NCBI GenBank assembly: GCA_037039925.1
Contig: JAXRKP010000364.1
Span: 275,224-339,223, forward strand
Source of the DNA: Doris montereyensis
Lineage: Eukaryota; Mollusca; Gastropoda; Nudibranchia; Dorididae
Length of the DNA stretch: 64,000 nucleotides
Reading direction: 5' to 3'
Shown: one piece after another, positions 1-32,665 of the stretch
How the letters are laid out: each line of letters starts with the position of its first letter
Numbering within the stretch: position 1 is the first letter of the stretch
The notes under the pieces: generated by a model
Database searches by the model: none
The model's input: the letters and a program-made list of their open reading frames with translations, nothing else
What the model was told of the DNA's origin: nothing
Made by a program: the position numbers and the translations under genes

Positions 1-3
1 TCT

Positions 4-27
4 GGGGGGGGGGGGGGGGGGGGGGGG
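4..27. repeat. 24-base G homopolymer
   Basis: A run of 24 G sits at the left edge, immediately before LINE sequence. Runs this long are often miscounted by long reads, so the length may not be exact. Confidence 0.9.
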
Positions 28-241
28 CAATGAAGAGCACGAGAAAGACCAAAGCATGCCCAATACGACAAATTACAAACGCCAACAGAGAAATAATGAA
101 AGACAACAGCGAAATCATGGAAACATGGAGAAAGTATTTTCATCAATTGCATAACCCCTCCAAAACATACGAAACAAGGACTAAAGATCAATTAGTGAGA
201 GTAACAAGTAATCCAAAGGAGACAGCTGCAGATGTAGATAT
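28..241 (+). mobile_element. LINE family A, plus-strand internal fragment
   Basis: This reads MKSTRKTKACPIRQI and onward, the linker between the endonuclease and reverse transcriptase domains. It is nearly the same as 17020-17215 in the intronic copy and 28800-29030 (minus) in the antisense copy. It stops at about 241, where the tail of an oppositely oriented copy begins. The upstream part of the element is missing or off the window. Confidence 0.85.
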
Positions 242-2516
242 CTTTCTTGCTTTCTTTCTTTATCAGTTCCCATTCTACCTTCTGGTGTACTGGTTTAAGA
301 AACCCGAAATGATCTTTCTCCAGGCTGTCCTGCCCTGACATTTTCTGTTTCCTTCCGTGAAAGTTAAATTTCTTTGCGTTAATGCCTCTTTTATATCTTC
401 TTCCCACTTTCTCTGAGATCTGCATTTTGGTCTTTTACATTAAGTTTTAACACTTTATACTGATTTAGCTATTCTATTGTCATTCATTCTGTTTACATGC
501 ACAAACCATCTCAGTTGATTCATTTCTATCTTAGTTTTGATGCCATCTGCTTTGGCTTGGTCTCTTATTAATGTGTTTCTGATTTTGTCTCTTTGGTTTT
601 CCTACTACTCTTCTTAGATATTTCATTTCGGCTGCCTGTACTCTGCTGTATACCCTACTGTCCAAGGTCCAGGTTTCACTGCCGTAGAGGAGAGGAAGAC
701 AATAAACTGTGTTGTATACTGCCATTTTGGTTTTTGTTGACAATTCTTGTTTACCCACAAATGCATTTCCTAGATGGTTATATATTGCACTTGCCTTTTG
801 GATTTTCTGGCTTATTTCTTTTCTTAGTTTTCCTCTGAGTTAATCATTTACTTACTTATCCTCGTGGTGCTTGGGCAGCACATATGGGACCGCCATTGAA
901 CACGATCAGATGTCAATGTTGTCATCTGCCCCTATGTCCATCCCTGGGTCTTCATCTCATTTTCGATGCTTCTCCTCCAGGATTCTAGCGGGCGACCTCT
1001 CTTCCTTGTTCCCTGAGGGGTCCATCTGAGGGCTATTTTAGGGATGGCATCAGCATTCATCCTAAGGATGTGACCAGTCCACTCCCATCTTCTCTTCCTC
1101 ACAATCTGGGATATTGACTCCAGTGATGTTCTTTCTTGAAGGTTATGGTTTAATATCGTGTTTGGCCAAAATATTTTGAGGATCTTTCTGAGACATTTGT
1201 TTTGAAAGGTGTCCAGCTTTCTGCAGATGTTACTTGTTGTTTTCCAAAATTCAGCACCATAAAGAAGGACAGCTAGAATATTAGATTTGTAGAATCTGAG
1301 TTTTGTTTTAATTGAGATTTTTCTCGAATTCCAAATATTATTCAGTGATCCAAATACTTTTCTTGCTTTTGTTAATCTTTCTTTGATCTCATCTTCAGAT
1401 TTCCATTTGAGTAATTTTACTTCCGAAATATGTGAAAGCTTGTATATCCTGAATCTCCGTGTTTCCAAGTTTCACCGGTTGTTTCGATTTGTTGTTCATC
1501 CTCATCATTTTTGTTCTTCCAATATTTATGTATAGCCCCAGTTTTTGTGCATTGTTATAAACTCGCTGTGTTTTGGTTTGTATATCTGTGCTGTTCTGTG
1601 ACAGGAGTACAACATCATCAGCAAAAATCAAGGTCCTCTAATGTTTTAGTGAATGTCCACCTTAGTCCTGTTTTCTTCTTTTTAACAGATTCCTTCATAA
1701 TCCAATCGATATCAAGGCAGAATAGAAAAGATGATAGGATGCAGCCCTGTTTCACACCTGTATTGATGTTCATACTCTCCATCAATTTATTTCCACAGAT
1801 TACTTTAGCAGAGTTAATCATTACTCCTAAGTAATTGTAGTTTTGACTTGTTCTAAATTCTCCCTACCTAATTTAAGATTTTGTGTTTTAGCTTTCCTAG
1901 TTATTAGCATTGTTTTGGATTTCTTTGCATTTACTCTCATTCCTCTTTTATTTAATTCATTATTTATTATGTTGATATTCAACTGGAGGTCCCTTTCTGA
2001 TTTTCCAAACAGAACTAAATCATCAGCAAATGAAAGCATTGATACATTTGCTGGTTTGGGCTTCCGCATACGGTACCTACATTCATTTTCTTCATTTTTG
2101 AGGATGTTTTTGCGACTGAATCCATAAGTGTGATAAACAAAAGAGGACTTTAGTGTACAACCCTGTCTTACTCCTATATCTACATCAAATTCTTCAGATA
2201 CATTTCCAGCTATTCTCACTGCACGTGTTGGTTTATTGTAAAAACTTTTAATGGCTTCTATTAAATTTTGCTCTATGTTGTGTTCTTTTAAGAAAGGCCA
2301 TAGTTCTTCCCTCCTCACAGTGTCAAATGCTTTTTCTAAGTCAATAAAACACAAGTGCAAGTCAATGTTTCTCCCAAGGAATGTTTCAATTATTTGTCTA
2401 ATTGTAAATATGTGGTCTTGTACACTTCTTCCTGGTCTAAATGCACTCTGGTGTTCTTCAATCTGATCCTCTACTCTTTTCCTTAGTCTCATTTCCAGAA
2501 TCCTGGCATTCACTTG
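242..2516 (-). mobile_element. LINE family A, inverted copy with a second LINE inserted in it
   Basis: The minus strand runs from the start of the RT domain at 2513 (MNARILEMRLRKRVEDQIEE) through SFADDLVLFGKSERDLQ and LLYGSETWTLDS to a (AAAG)-type tail at about 242-262. It is split by an unrelated LINE at 849-1810. The RT retains FADD but has multiple frame breaks. It lies head to head with the plus-strand piece starting at 2517, making an inverted repeat of more than 1 kb. Confidence 0.85.
849..1810 (-). mobile_element. LINE family B (RTE/RTE-X-like), 5'-truncated insertion
   Basis: The minus-strand frames read MINSAKVICGNKLMESMNIN, GVKQGCILSSFLFCLDIDWI, FADDVVLLSQ and, near the end, GHILRMNADAIPK and RKRGRPLESWRRSIENEMK, the C-terminal signature of APE-type LINEs. 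The tail reads (AAGT)n on the minus strand. Both ends carry the 12-bp target duplication gagttaatcatt (837-848 and 1811-1822), and other family A copies have this site once, uninterrupted. The exact clade is uncertain. Confidence 0.88.
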
Positions 2517-3615
2517 ACTTGCATCTGTGTTTTATTAACTTAGAAAAGGCATTTGACACTGTGAGGAGGCACAAACTATGGCATTCATTAAAAGAACACA
2601 TGTAAAGCAAAATTTGATAGAAGCCATTAACAGTTTTTACAATAAACCAACATGTACAGAGAATAGCTGGAAACATGTCTGAAAAATTTGATGTAGATAT
2701 AGGAATAAGACAGGGTTGTGTCCTAAGTCCTCTTTTGTTTATTGCTTTTATGGATTCGGTCGCAAAGGCTTCCTCAAAAATGAAAAAAATGAATGTAGGT
2801 ATGTGGACACTCAAACCAGTAAATATATCAATGCTTTCATTTGCCGATGATTAAGTTCTGTTTGGAAAATCAGCAAGTGACATGCAGTCGAATATCAACA
2901 TGATAAACAATGAACTAAATAAAAGAGGAATGAGAGTAAATGCAAAGAAAACCAAAACAATGCTAGTAACTAAAGAAACTAAAACACAAAATCTTAAATA
3001 AGGCAGGGAGAATTTAGAACAAGTTCAAAGCCACAATTACTGAGAAGAAATCAACCAGAGGATCCAAAAGGCAAGTGCAATATATAACCATCTAAGAAAG
3101 GCATTTATAGATAAACAAGAATTGTCAACAAAAACCAAAATGGCAATTCACAACACAGTTTATTGTCCTACTCTCCTTTATGACAGCGAAACCTGGACCT
3201 TAGACAGTAGAGAATACAATAGAGTACAAGCAGCTGAAATATCTAAGAAGAGTAGTAGGGAAGACTAAAAAAGACAATCAGAAACACAACAATAAGAGAT
3301 CAAACCAAAGCAGATGGCATCAAAACTAAGATAGAAATAAATCAATTGAGATGGTTTGGGCATATAAACAAAATGAATGACAATAGAATAGCTAAATCAG
3401 TATACAGTGCTAAGGCCCAAGGTAAAAGGCCAAAAAGCAGCCCTCAGAGAAAGTGGGAAGAAGATATAAACGAGGCATTAGAGCAAAGAAATTTAACTTT
3501 TTTTGGAAGGAAACAGAAACTGTCAGGACAGGGCATCCTGGAAAAAGATCATCTCGGTCATTTGAACCCATACACCAAAAGGTAGAATGGGAGCTGATAA
3601 AGAAATAAAGAAAGA
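2517..3615 (+). mobile_element. LINE family A, plus-strand 3' half
   Basis: This piece starts at the RT block corresponding to LHLCFIDLEKAFDTVRR and runs through the F-A-D-D box (followed by a stop) to the tail near 3597-3615 (gataaagaaa type). It is strongly similar to 17430-18570. It carries many stops and frame breaks. With 28-241 it may represent one plus-strand element interrupted by the inverted copy between them. Confidence 0.85.
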
Positions 3616-5998
<2,383 letters not shown>

Positions 5999-6067
5999 GC
6001 TCTCCTTGTTGATGAGTAGAACATTGAATCACGGTAATGGAAATCAACTTCCTGCCATCACCACGAA

Positions 6068-23641
<17,574 letters not shown>

Positions 23642-25734
23642 GAAAAGATTTACGGCGTCTACCCTTTTGGTCTTTCTTTATTGCTGTTCATTCCTTTGTT
23701 TTTGTATTTTTTAAATGTTGGAGTAATTTCGGAACCGGCAAGAGTTACAAGCAATGAAATTGCTTGTGTGTAATACTGTAATAATCCATTTGCCATATCT
23801 TTGAGAATTTAAATTGAAATGAACTCAATTGTACTTAGATTGAAATTGGTAAAAATTAGACATATGATAAAGGTTGTAAAAACGTAATAAAAGGTGACAT
23901 TATGAAGGCAAAGACGTAGAATCATAAAATCTGTGTTTTCAACAAATCTTTGTGACATGTTTTGCATTTTGTTTTTCCCTCTTTGGTAAACTTTATCATT
24001 TACATTGTTTGTTTACTTGTGACTTTGAAATAAGTTGTGAAATACTCTGTGTAATACTTTGATTTTCATGAAGATATTTTTAGGGCACAGAAGGCAATAG
24101 AGCAAATGTAAAGTCTTGCTGATATGTTGGAACATATCTGTCTGCAAAACTTGTGATTATGGGACAATGAATTTGATTTGAATCAGACTGGAAGAAAGTT
24201 GTGATTTTTATTTTCACATGTATCCCAATTGCTATGTACGATAACATTGAATCATCTTCAAGACTGTCATTTTTCACTTTCAGCCTCTTTCACGCATTAG
24301 CACTCTGTTTTTTCATTGATACATTGAATAAGAATTTCCTAAGAAGGAAAACATGTATGTTCACCATAATATTTTTAGGAATGTTTTAAAACATTGTATT
24401 CATCATTAATAATTAAAGTTAAGTATGTGATCTTGTAAAAGAAAAATGTACGTTTCATTATATTTGCTGTTTAAATAATGTTTTCTTTTAGTCATAAACA
24501 TTATAGGTGGATAATGCTTGGTGGCTGAGGGAAAGCTTTGTGATTCATGACATAATTTATGATTTATGTAAATGTGCTCAATTTTTTCTTAGGTTTCTGT
24601 CTTTTTATCTTTTTCGTTTGTATGTGAATCTTCAGGCTCTGATGTGATATTTTCCCTTATGAAAATTTCAGAGCTGTTGGGAAGGACTACAATGTGTAAA
24701 GCTAGTTAACTTTGACATGAAACCTAAAGAAATGGCTGTTGTTTTTTTGGTGATATTAGTACATTCTGTGCATGACTCTATAGTAAAATTGTTTGCTATG
24801 AATAACTTTACTGACTGACTGTCTTATAAAAAGGAAGGAAGATATTATGTGTTAATTGTTTTTATCAATTGCAGATGAGTGACATAAATGCTGATTGATT
24901 TGAAGTGAAAGATTTGTCCGGCAGTTGTTGTTTATGACATTTTGAAAGAAAACCTGACCATTTTGTTCAGTTTAGATTCATGTTTGTAGTAAATAGGAAG
25001 GAAAGTCTGGAATTAAAACCTTTTTTTCTTGTGTCATTTGTCATTGCTACATTTTTAAAATTTCCTTTCCCTTTTCAAATATGGAAGATAAAGCCATGCA
25101 ATGTATTCAGGCCTTACTGCCCATACTCACACAAATACAAATACAGAAAGATGTAAAAAGAAATTTGATACCTCCCCCCCCCCTCCCCCATCTTAAATTT
25201 CACCTATAGAACCACTGTTTACATGTTTAATGATGTTAGTTATGCACAAAGGAATCAACATTGGTCAAAGTAAGAGAGCTTTTTCCTGCAGTGCATTTGT
25301 ATTACTGAAGGAAAAATATTATGAAATTAAAAGAGAATTACATAGTTGTGAATGTGCTAACATTCCTATTTTTTTGACAGTCAAATTCATGAGATTGAGA
25401 AGAAAAAAAATACTCCTATATGAAATATGTGCACCATGCATGAACACATATGCATACATACCCACACACATACGCACAATTAAGAGAAAAGGGCAGGGGA
25501 AAGCGTATGTGGAAGGTACAAAACATGTATGCTGGTGTAACTATGTCATAGATATTGGTATAATAAACATGAAATAGATCTGGAAAATAATGCCTAATAA
25601 AGGAATTTAGGACCTGGTCTTTTGGTCTTTGTTATTTAATTTGATGGATCTATAAGGATGTTGAGTTGATGTCTTATTTAATTTTATTAGGTGCATCTGC
25701 AGTTCTATCATATTAGTAAGTTTTTGTCATAGAA
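23642..25734 (+). other. PPP1R21 3' UTR and downstream spacer
   Basis: AT-rich sequence with no coding signal. The first AATAAA after the stop is at 23886-23891. The 3' end of the transcript cannot be fixed from sequence. Confidence 0.5.
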
Positions 25735-25981
<247 letters not shown>

Positions 25982-26755
25982 AAAGTCCCATGTGATGTAC
26001 GGGTAATCTAAAGTTACAATAACTTCGCCTTTAATATTGTAAAGTAAAACAACAACCCGAGCTATGAGTTTGAAAATCATACCGATGGTGGGACTAAACA
26101 TAAATATAAATAAGTGTCGCAGTGTATTACTCTATAAATAGCTCTAGTGAGTGACTTCCATTATTATCCCCAAGGTCTTTTATTTATTATCTTACCAAGC
26201 TCTACATTCCATTTGTAAGAATTAATACAATGGTCGCTGGATAATTGCAGGCTGCATAACTGCATGGTTTGAATAAATGTATGCTGATGACTGGTTTAAG
26301 AATTATTGCAATTTAATAAGTATACATACATGCATGCCAGGTATGCATAATTGCACACTCAAAACTACAAAACTGACATTTGTGAAATAATTCGCTCTCT
26401 ACACATTAAAATTAAAAGAAAAAAAAAAGAGGAAAGAGAGATAGACAGTGAAACAGTCTAGATGGGGAAAACCTTTGGCACACATATGTATGAGTATGGG
26501 CGTTGGTCAAGGCGTAAACTACACGCTTGTCACGCCTCTAGCCGGCATAGAACTTACTCACATGTCACTAACACACAGAATGATTCTGATTCAAATTGAT
26601 CACAAATATTGTTTGGAACAGTTGACAATGTTCATCTCAGCATCCCAAAAGGAGACAACATTAACTAACTTTTTCATAAACAAGAATCAAGCAGTTCCTT
26701 TGACTTTGTAGCAACTTTTTAGTTTGGCTCCTTTAGATCTAGTTATCTTTCTCAT

Positions 26756-26777
26756 CCCCCCCCCCCCCCCCCCCCCC
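26756..26777. repeat. 22-base C homopolymer
   Basis: An uninterrupted C run. Like the G run at the left edge, its length is unreliable in long-read data. Confidence 0.9.
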
Positions 26778-26984
26778 ATCGCCCAAAACATATGTCACGT
26801 TATAGTTATATCTCTAAAAACAACCAGTCCTGTCACGGCATGTTTCATGCCAATCCGAGCAATTATTAAATACCCACTTACAGGAGTTACTTGGGTAGCT
26901 ACCTATAACTGCGATACCTCATTTTCATCAGGCGGATGTGTTAGCCCCGGACTCAGAGAAAAATACTCATAAATCACATTATGT

Positions 26985-27245
26985 GGCATTGGCATCAGTG
27001 GCTGAGTGATTAGGTTAGCAGAACTAGGTTCGACATTCTGTTTCTTGGGAAAGACACTTAATATGCATTTCCCCACTCGACTCAGATGTATATGAGTACA
27101 AACACTAGCTTAGGAGTAAAAACACGTGTCAGATTAGTGTCCTGTCCAGGAGGTGATTACTTTCACCTGTTCCGCTTAACACTACAGAAACTGGGATAAG
27201 CTCCAGCTCTATGGGCCAGAATGGTCTTGAAGGAAATCATATTAT
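26985..27245 (+). mobile_element. tRNA-derived SINE, full copy
   Basis: The tRNA-like head has an A-box region (ggcatcagtggctgagtgat) and a B-box (ggttcgac at about 27029). The body (cccactcgactcagatg, tcctgtccaggaggtgatta) and the end (tatgggccagaatggtc) are shared with the other copies. It lies immediately upstream of the family A LINE. Confidence 0.78.
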
Positions 27246-27275
27246 ATTAGCTATAATTAAAATTGATGTTTTACT

Positions 27276-30200
27276 TTCTTTCTTTATCAGTTCCCATTCT
27301 ACCTTCCGGTATATGGGTTTTAGATGCCCTAAATGATCTTTCTCCAGGCTGCCCTGTCCTGACAGTTTCTGTTTCCTTCCGTGAAAGTTAAATTTCTTTT
27401 GCGTTAATGCGTCTTTTATATCTTCTTCCCACTTTCTCTGAGGTCTGCCTTTTAGTCTTTTACCTTGAGTTTTAGCACTATACTGATTTAGCTATTCTAT
27501 TGTCATTTATTCTGTTAACATGCCATCTCAGTTGATTCATTTCTATCTTAGTTTTTATGCTATCTGCTTTGGTTTGATCTCTTATTGTTGTGTTTCTGAT
27601 TTTGTCTCTTTTAGTTTTCCCTACTACTCTTCTTAGATATTTTATTTGGGCGGCCTGCACTCTACTGTATTCCCTGCTGTCTAAGGTCCAGGTTTCATTG
27701 CCATAGAGGAAAGTAGGACAATAAACTGTGTTGTATACTGCAATTTTGGTTTTTGTTGACAATTCTTGTTTAGCTACAAATGCCTTTCCTAGTTGGTTTC
27801 CTTGCCTTTTGGATTCTCTGGCTGATTTCTGCTCTTAGTTTTCCCTCTGAGTTAATCATTACTCCTAAGTCCTAAATAATTGTAGCTTTGAACTTGTTCT
27901 AAATTCTCCCTGACTAATTTAAGATTTTGTGTTTTAGCTTCCCTGGTTACTAGCATTGTTTTGGTTTTCTTTGCATTTACTCTCATTCCTCTTTAATTAA
28001 TTCATTATGTTGATATTTGACTGGAGGTCCCTTTCCGATTTTCCAAACAGAACTAAATCATCAGTAAATGAAAGCATTGATACATTTACTGTTTTGAGCT
28101 TCCACATACCTACATTCATTTTCTTCATGTTTGAGGATGCCTTTGCGACTGAATCCATAAATGTGATAAACAAAAGAGGACTTATGATACAATCCTGTCT
28201 TACTCCTATATCTACATCAAATTCCTCAGATACATTTCCAGCTACTCTCACTGCACATGTTGGTTTATTGTAAAACCTTTTAATGGCTTCTATTAAATTT
28301 TGCTCTACATTGTGTTCTTTTAAGGAATGCCATAGTTCGTCCCTCCTCACAGTGTCAAATGCCTTTTTTAAGTCAATAAAACACAGGTGCAAGTCAATGT
28401 TTTCTCAAGGAATTTTTCTATTATTTGTCTAATTGTAAATATGTGATCTTGTACACTTCTTCCTGGTCTAAATCAACTCTGGTGTTCTTCAATCTGATCC
28501 TCTACTCTTTTCCTTAGTCTTATTTCCAGAATCCTGGCATACACTTTTCCTGGTACGATAAGTAGTGATATCCCTCTATAGTTTGAGCATTCCATGGTTG
28601 ATCCTTTCTTGTGTATTGGTACTACCGTTCCTTTTTCCAATTGTCTGGCACCTGTTTGGACTTCCATGCTTGTTGACATATTGCATGTAGTAGTTTGTCT
28701 GCCTCTCTCCCTTGGTTTTTAATCATTTCTGGATAAACTTGATCTGCTCCTGGGGCTTTTCCTAATTTCACTTTTCTTATATTTCTTCCATTGAGATGTC
28801 TACATCTTCAGCTGTCTCATCTCCATTACTTGTTGTTACTCTTAATAATTGATCTGTACTCCTTGTTTCATATGTTCTGGAGGGATTATGTAATTGTTGA
28901 AAATACTTTCTCCACGTTTCCATGATTTCACTATCTCCTTTCACTTTCATTATTTCTCCTTCGGCATTCTTAATTTGTCGTATTGGGCATGTTTTGGTCT
29001 TTCTCATGCTCTTCATTGCTCCCCAGAACAGCTTTTGATTTCCTTTGATAGCTTTCTTAAAGTCTATGTCCAAACTCTTCCCACTGTTCCTGTTCTGCTT
29101 TCCTAACTTCCTCTTTTGCGATAGTTCCTTTACTCACGTAATCTATCCTATCCTCTGGTCTCTTTGTTTGCAAGTATTTCTTCCAGGCATCTTTCTTTTC
29201 TTTGATCTTAGTCTTGACATTCTCATTCCACCATGCTGTCCTTTTCCCATCTCCTTTAATTTGTTTCCTACCACAGACCTCTTCAGTACAACTGAGGAGT
29301 GTTTCTTTATATATTTGCCACTTTTCTTCTATTGTGCTTTCCTTCAGATCCATCTGCCTTTCACTGACAGACATTTTTATCCTGGATTGGTACATCTGTT
29401 TTAATATTGGTTTATTTAGTTCTTCTATTTTGAGTTTAGTAGCTTTCTTCTCTTTCCTTTCCTGTTTGTTTTCTTCAGTTAATAATCTCATTTTGGCTAT
29501 CACTAGGTGATGATCCCTAAATATTTCAGCTCCTCTGCTTACTCTAGCATCCATTGTACTGTAAAAAAAAGGGAGCTGCTAACTATTATGTAGTCTATCA
29601 TTGACTTTTCACATCTGTCTTCATTTACTCTTGTGGATATTTGAGGAAAAAAATGTGTTAGCTATTTTCATGTTATTCTTTAGGCAAAAATCTATTAGTC
29701 TCTCTCCATTTGGAGAAGTTGTTGTCTCTTCTTCTTTACCTATTACTCCTCTGATGTTTCTACATTGTTGCCTACTCTAGCATTTAAATCTCCTAAAACC
29801 ATTAATTCCTGTTTGGGTTTGAGATTCTCTGCAGCTATTTGTAAAACGTTTTCGAAGATATCTTTTTCTTCTTTGGTGGCATCTTCGTTTGGTCCATAAG
29901 CTATTAATAATTTAATTTTTCTTCCTTTCGGTTTAATATTTACCTCTAATAGCCGTGGGCTTATAAATTTCCAACTTTCTAGTAGCTTTTCATGTCTTTT
30001 ATGTACTAGAAGGCCTACTCCTGCTCTAGCTCTATATTTGAAATCTAGTCCCGAGAAGATTAAAATATTATTTGGTCCTACATTTTCTATTCCTTGTCCT
30101 TTTTTCTTTGTTTCTGTAATAGCCAAAATGTCTACTTTGAATTTTTCCATTTCTTCAGCTAATTCTAACTCCTTTCCATTAATTGCCCTAACATTCCAAG

Positions 30201-30605
30201 TTCCAAAAATCACAGTCCGTGTTCTTTTCCAGAGTCGTCTTCGAAAGTTCAGGCCGGGTATATCATTGTATATATATTACTTTGAATCAGGTTGTTTTGG
30301 ATAAGTAGGGGATAAGCCCACTGTACCCTAGATAGATGGTGGGGCTGCCACCTTGAGGCCCCCTACCGGGCCGTTATTTTCTGTCAGGGTTAACTCCCTT
30401 AGCCTTTGGTCATTCAAGACCAGCCTGCAAGGCAGCAGGTTGTTTTTTTCTGTGAGGGTTAACTCCCATAGCCTTTGGTCAGTCAAGACCGGCCTGCAAG
30501 GCAGCAGGTTGTTTTCTTTTCAGGGTTAACTGCAAGGCAGCAGGAGACTCGTGGAGGGCGGGACCATCTACTCCCTGTACAGGTCCTTACCTGTCCACTG
30601 CTCGA
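27276..30605 (-). mobile_element. LINE family A, nearly full-length antisense copy
   Basis: 3.33 kb flanked by the 11-bp duplication gatgttttact (27265-27275 and 30606-30616). Minus-strand order: 5' UTR monomers (about 30560-30375), endonuclease (MIFGTWNVRAINGKELELA, then MVLGDLNARVGNN near 29780), linker, RT (FIDLKKAFDTVRRDELW near 28375, SFTDDLVLFGKSERDLQ near 28060) and C-terminal block (MNQLRWHVNRINDNRIAKSV), then an (AAAG)n tail at 27276-27288. The conserved SDH of the endonuclease is RDH here (about 29515). It keeps the 250 bp that the intronic copy lacks. Confidence 0.92.
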
Positions 30606-30616
30606 GATGTTTTACT

Positions 30617-31823
30617 AATACAAGGAAATATATTGGAAGACATTATGTTTTATAATAGCTGTACAAGACTTCAAACAACGTTCACTGCGAAAGTGTAGAC
30701 CTTTGGGGGAACAAATAAAGTAATTCGGTCTTAGCATTTACGCTCTTGAGACATTCAAAGGAATAATACTTATTAATACTCAATTTTTATCATTCCTCAA
30801 CCAAAGTTGTGGTACAGGCATCTTATATTATATGATGTATATATGAGGAAAGATGCTTTTACCCTGTTACTGTTATACAAGCTAGCCATTGTTTATTAGG
30901 TCACCTCACATAGACTAAATTGACCTGAGACTGAGAACTGAGATTGTTTCATTGTTGATCAAAATATCCAGTGAATCTGGTCTGAATTTTACAATAAAAA
31001 AAGTAATTTCATTATTGTTACCTTTAACATTTTAAATTTAGTGTATTCATTCCATTTTGTTAATGTTAAGTATGTACAGATGATACACGTTTTGAGTGAA
31101 AATGGTTTGATCTGAAATTCAGTGAAGTGATCACTAGTGATTAATGGTGAGAATATATTTTTAGTATTAAACACTAACATAACAACTTTGTGGGAAAGTT
31201 TTTTAAAATGAACTGAATTTTTAAAATTGGAACCCCCACACCCCAAAACCCCCAAAAACAAAACAAAAAACAACAAACCCCTAATGTTTTAATAATAATA
31301 ATAATATAATCAAAATCATTTTACAGACTGCAAGAAAAAAACAACAAAATAAGTGGCTTCAACTTCAAGATTAAAATTAAAGGGCTTCAACTCTTTATTT
31401 TTCAAGGCCATATCAGCACATCTACAGTATAATGTATCTAATAAACCTTAGTTTTGTGATCATGCCTTGAAATATTGACTTCACTTTTCTTTTTCTGGAT
31501 GAATGAGTTTTAAATTTAAATCTTAGGGTTAATGATTTGAATAAAGTACATATATTATGATCTTCAACTTTGGGACATACAAATACTCCACTTAACATTA
31601 CTGGCACAGTAGAAAACGGAATAAAGGCATGGGTAGTCTGTGTGTGTACGTATGTTAAATAGGTGTGCTTCAAAACTGACAAATAAAATTGTAATGAAAC
31701 TGTAAATTAGTGTAAACATGTTAAAGACTCCTCATCATTACCATAATCTCATTTATCTGATTAGACACAAACTATTATAAATTCATTCCTTGCACTTTTT
31801 TTCTCTTTAGTTTGTCTCTAGGA
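30617..31823. other. AT-rich spacer, nothing recognised
   Basis: Short ORFs only, none with family resemblance. A small (AAT)n tract occurs near 31290. Confidence 0.5.
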
Positions 31824-32665
31824 GAAGATCAGAATCAGAATCAGAATTGATAATTCGCAAAAAGGCATTTTGCCCATGAATGCGAATATAGTGTTACACT
31901 TCACAGTTCATATTCACACATTTTCACGTCCAAGCACACGTTTAAATTGGTCAACAGATAAGCTGTTGATGACTCTATTTGGCAGGGCATTCCACTCGCA
32001 GATGGTTCGAGGGGAAAAGCTGTGTTTGTAAATGTTGGTCCGGGTATGTGGGTTGATGAATTTTTGCTGGTGACAATTTCTTGTTGAGCGAGTATATTCA
32101 TTGTTGCGTTGAGAAAAATAAGTTGGGATTTTCCGGTTGATGTGTCTGTGTTTATTGCTTTGTAAATATGTGTGAGGCGAGAGTGTTTTTCGGCGGGTTT
32201 CCGGAGAACACAGTTAAGTTCCCGTAATGCTTGAGTCACGCATCCTTGTTCTCTTGACCAGCATTTTTTTACAACTCGCTGCCCGTCTCTGTACCTTTTC
32301 AATTTGGTCAATTTGGTATTGGTGGTGTGGATCCCATGCAGCACTAGCGTATTCTAGCGTCAGCCTAACAAGTGCTGTGTATGCCTGAAATTTAATTTGC
32401 ATAGGGCATTGACGCAGGTTTCGGTGGATAAACCCAAGGCATCTATTTGCTTTTGATGTGATTTCATTTATATGATCATCCCATTGGAGTTTGTTGTTGA
32501 GGCGGACTCCAGATATGGTATGCTTTGAACGTGTTCCAGATGCTCGTTCATGAGGGTATAATCATATATGACTGGCTTTCGTTTTGGTGTAATGTTCATC
32601 ACATAGCACTTTGATGGATGAAATTTCATATGCCACTCTTCGTCTTCAGTCCATTTTTCAAGATG
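31824..32665 (-). mobile_element. L2/CR1/Jockey-like LINE 3' fragment
   Basis: The minus strand reads MKFHPSKCYVMNITPKRKP, CLGFIHRNLRQCPMQIKFQA, YTALVRLTLEYASAAWDPH and QYQIDQIEKVQRRAA, the RT thumb/C-terminal region common in CR1/L2/Jockey elements. The 3' end is a short (ATTCTG)n tail at about 31828-31845. Two frame shifts are evident. Confidence 0.88.
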
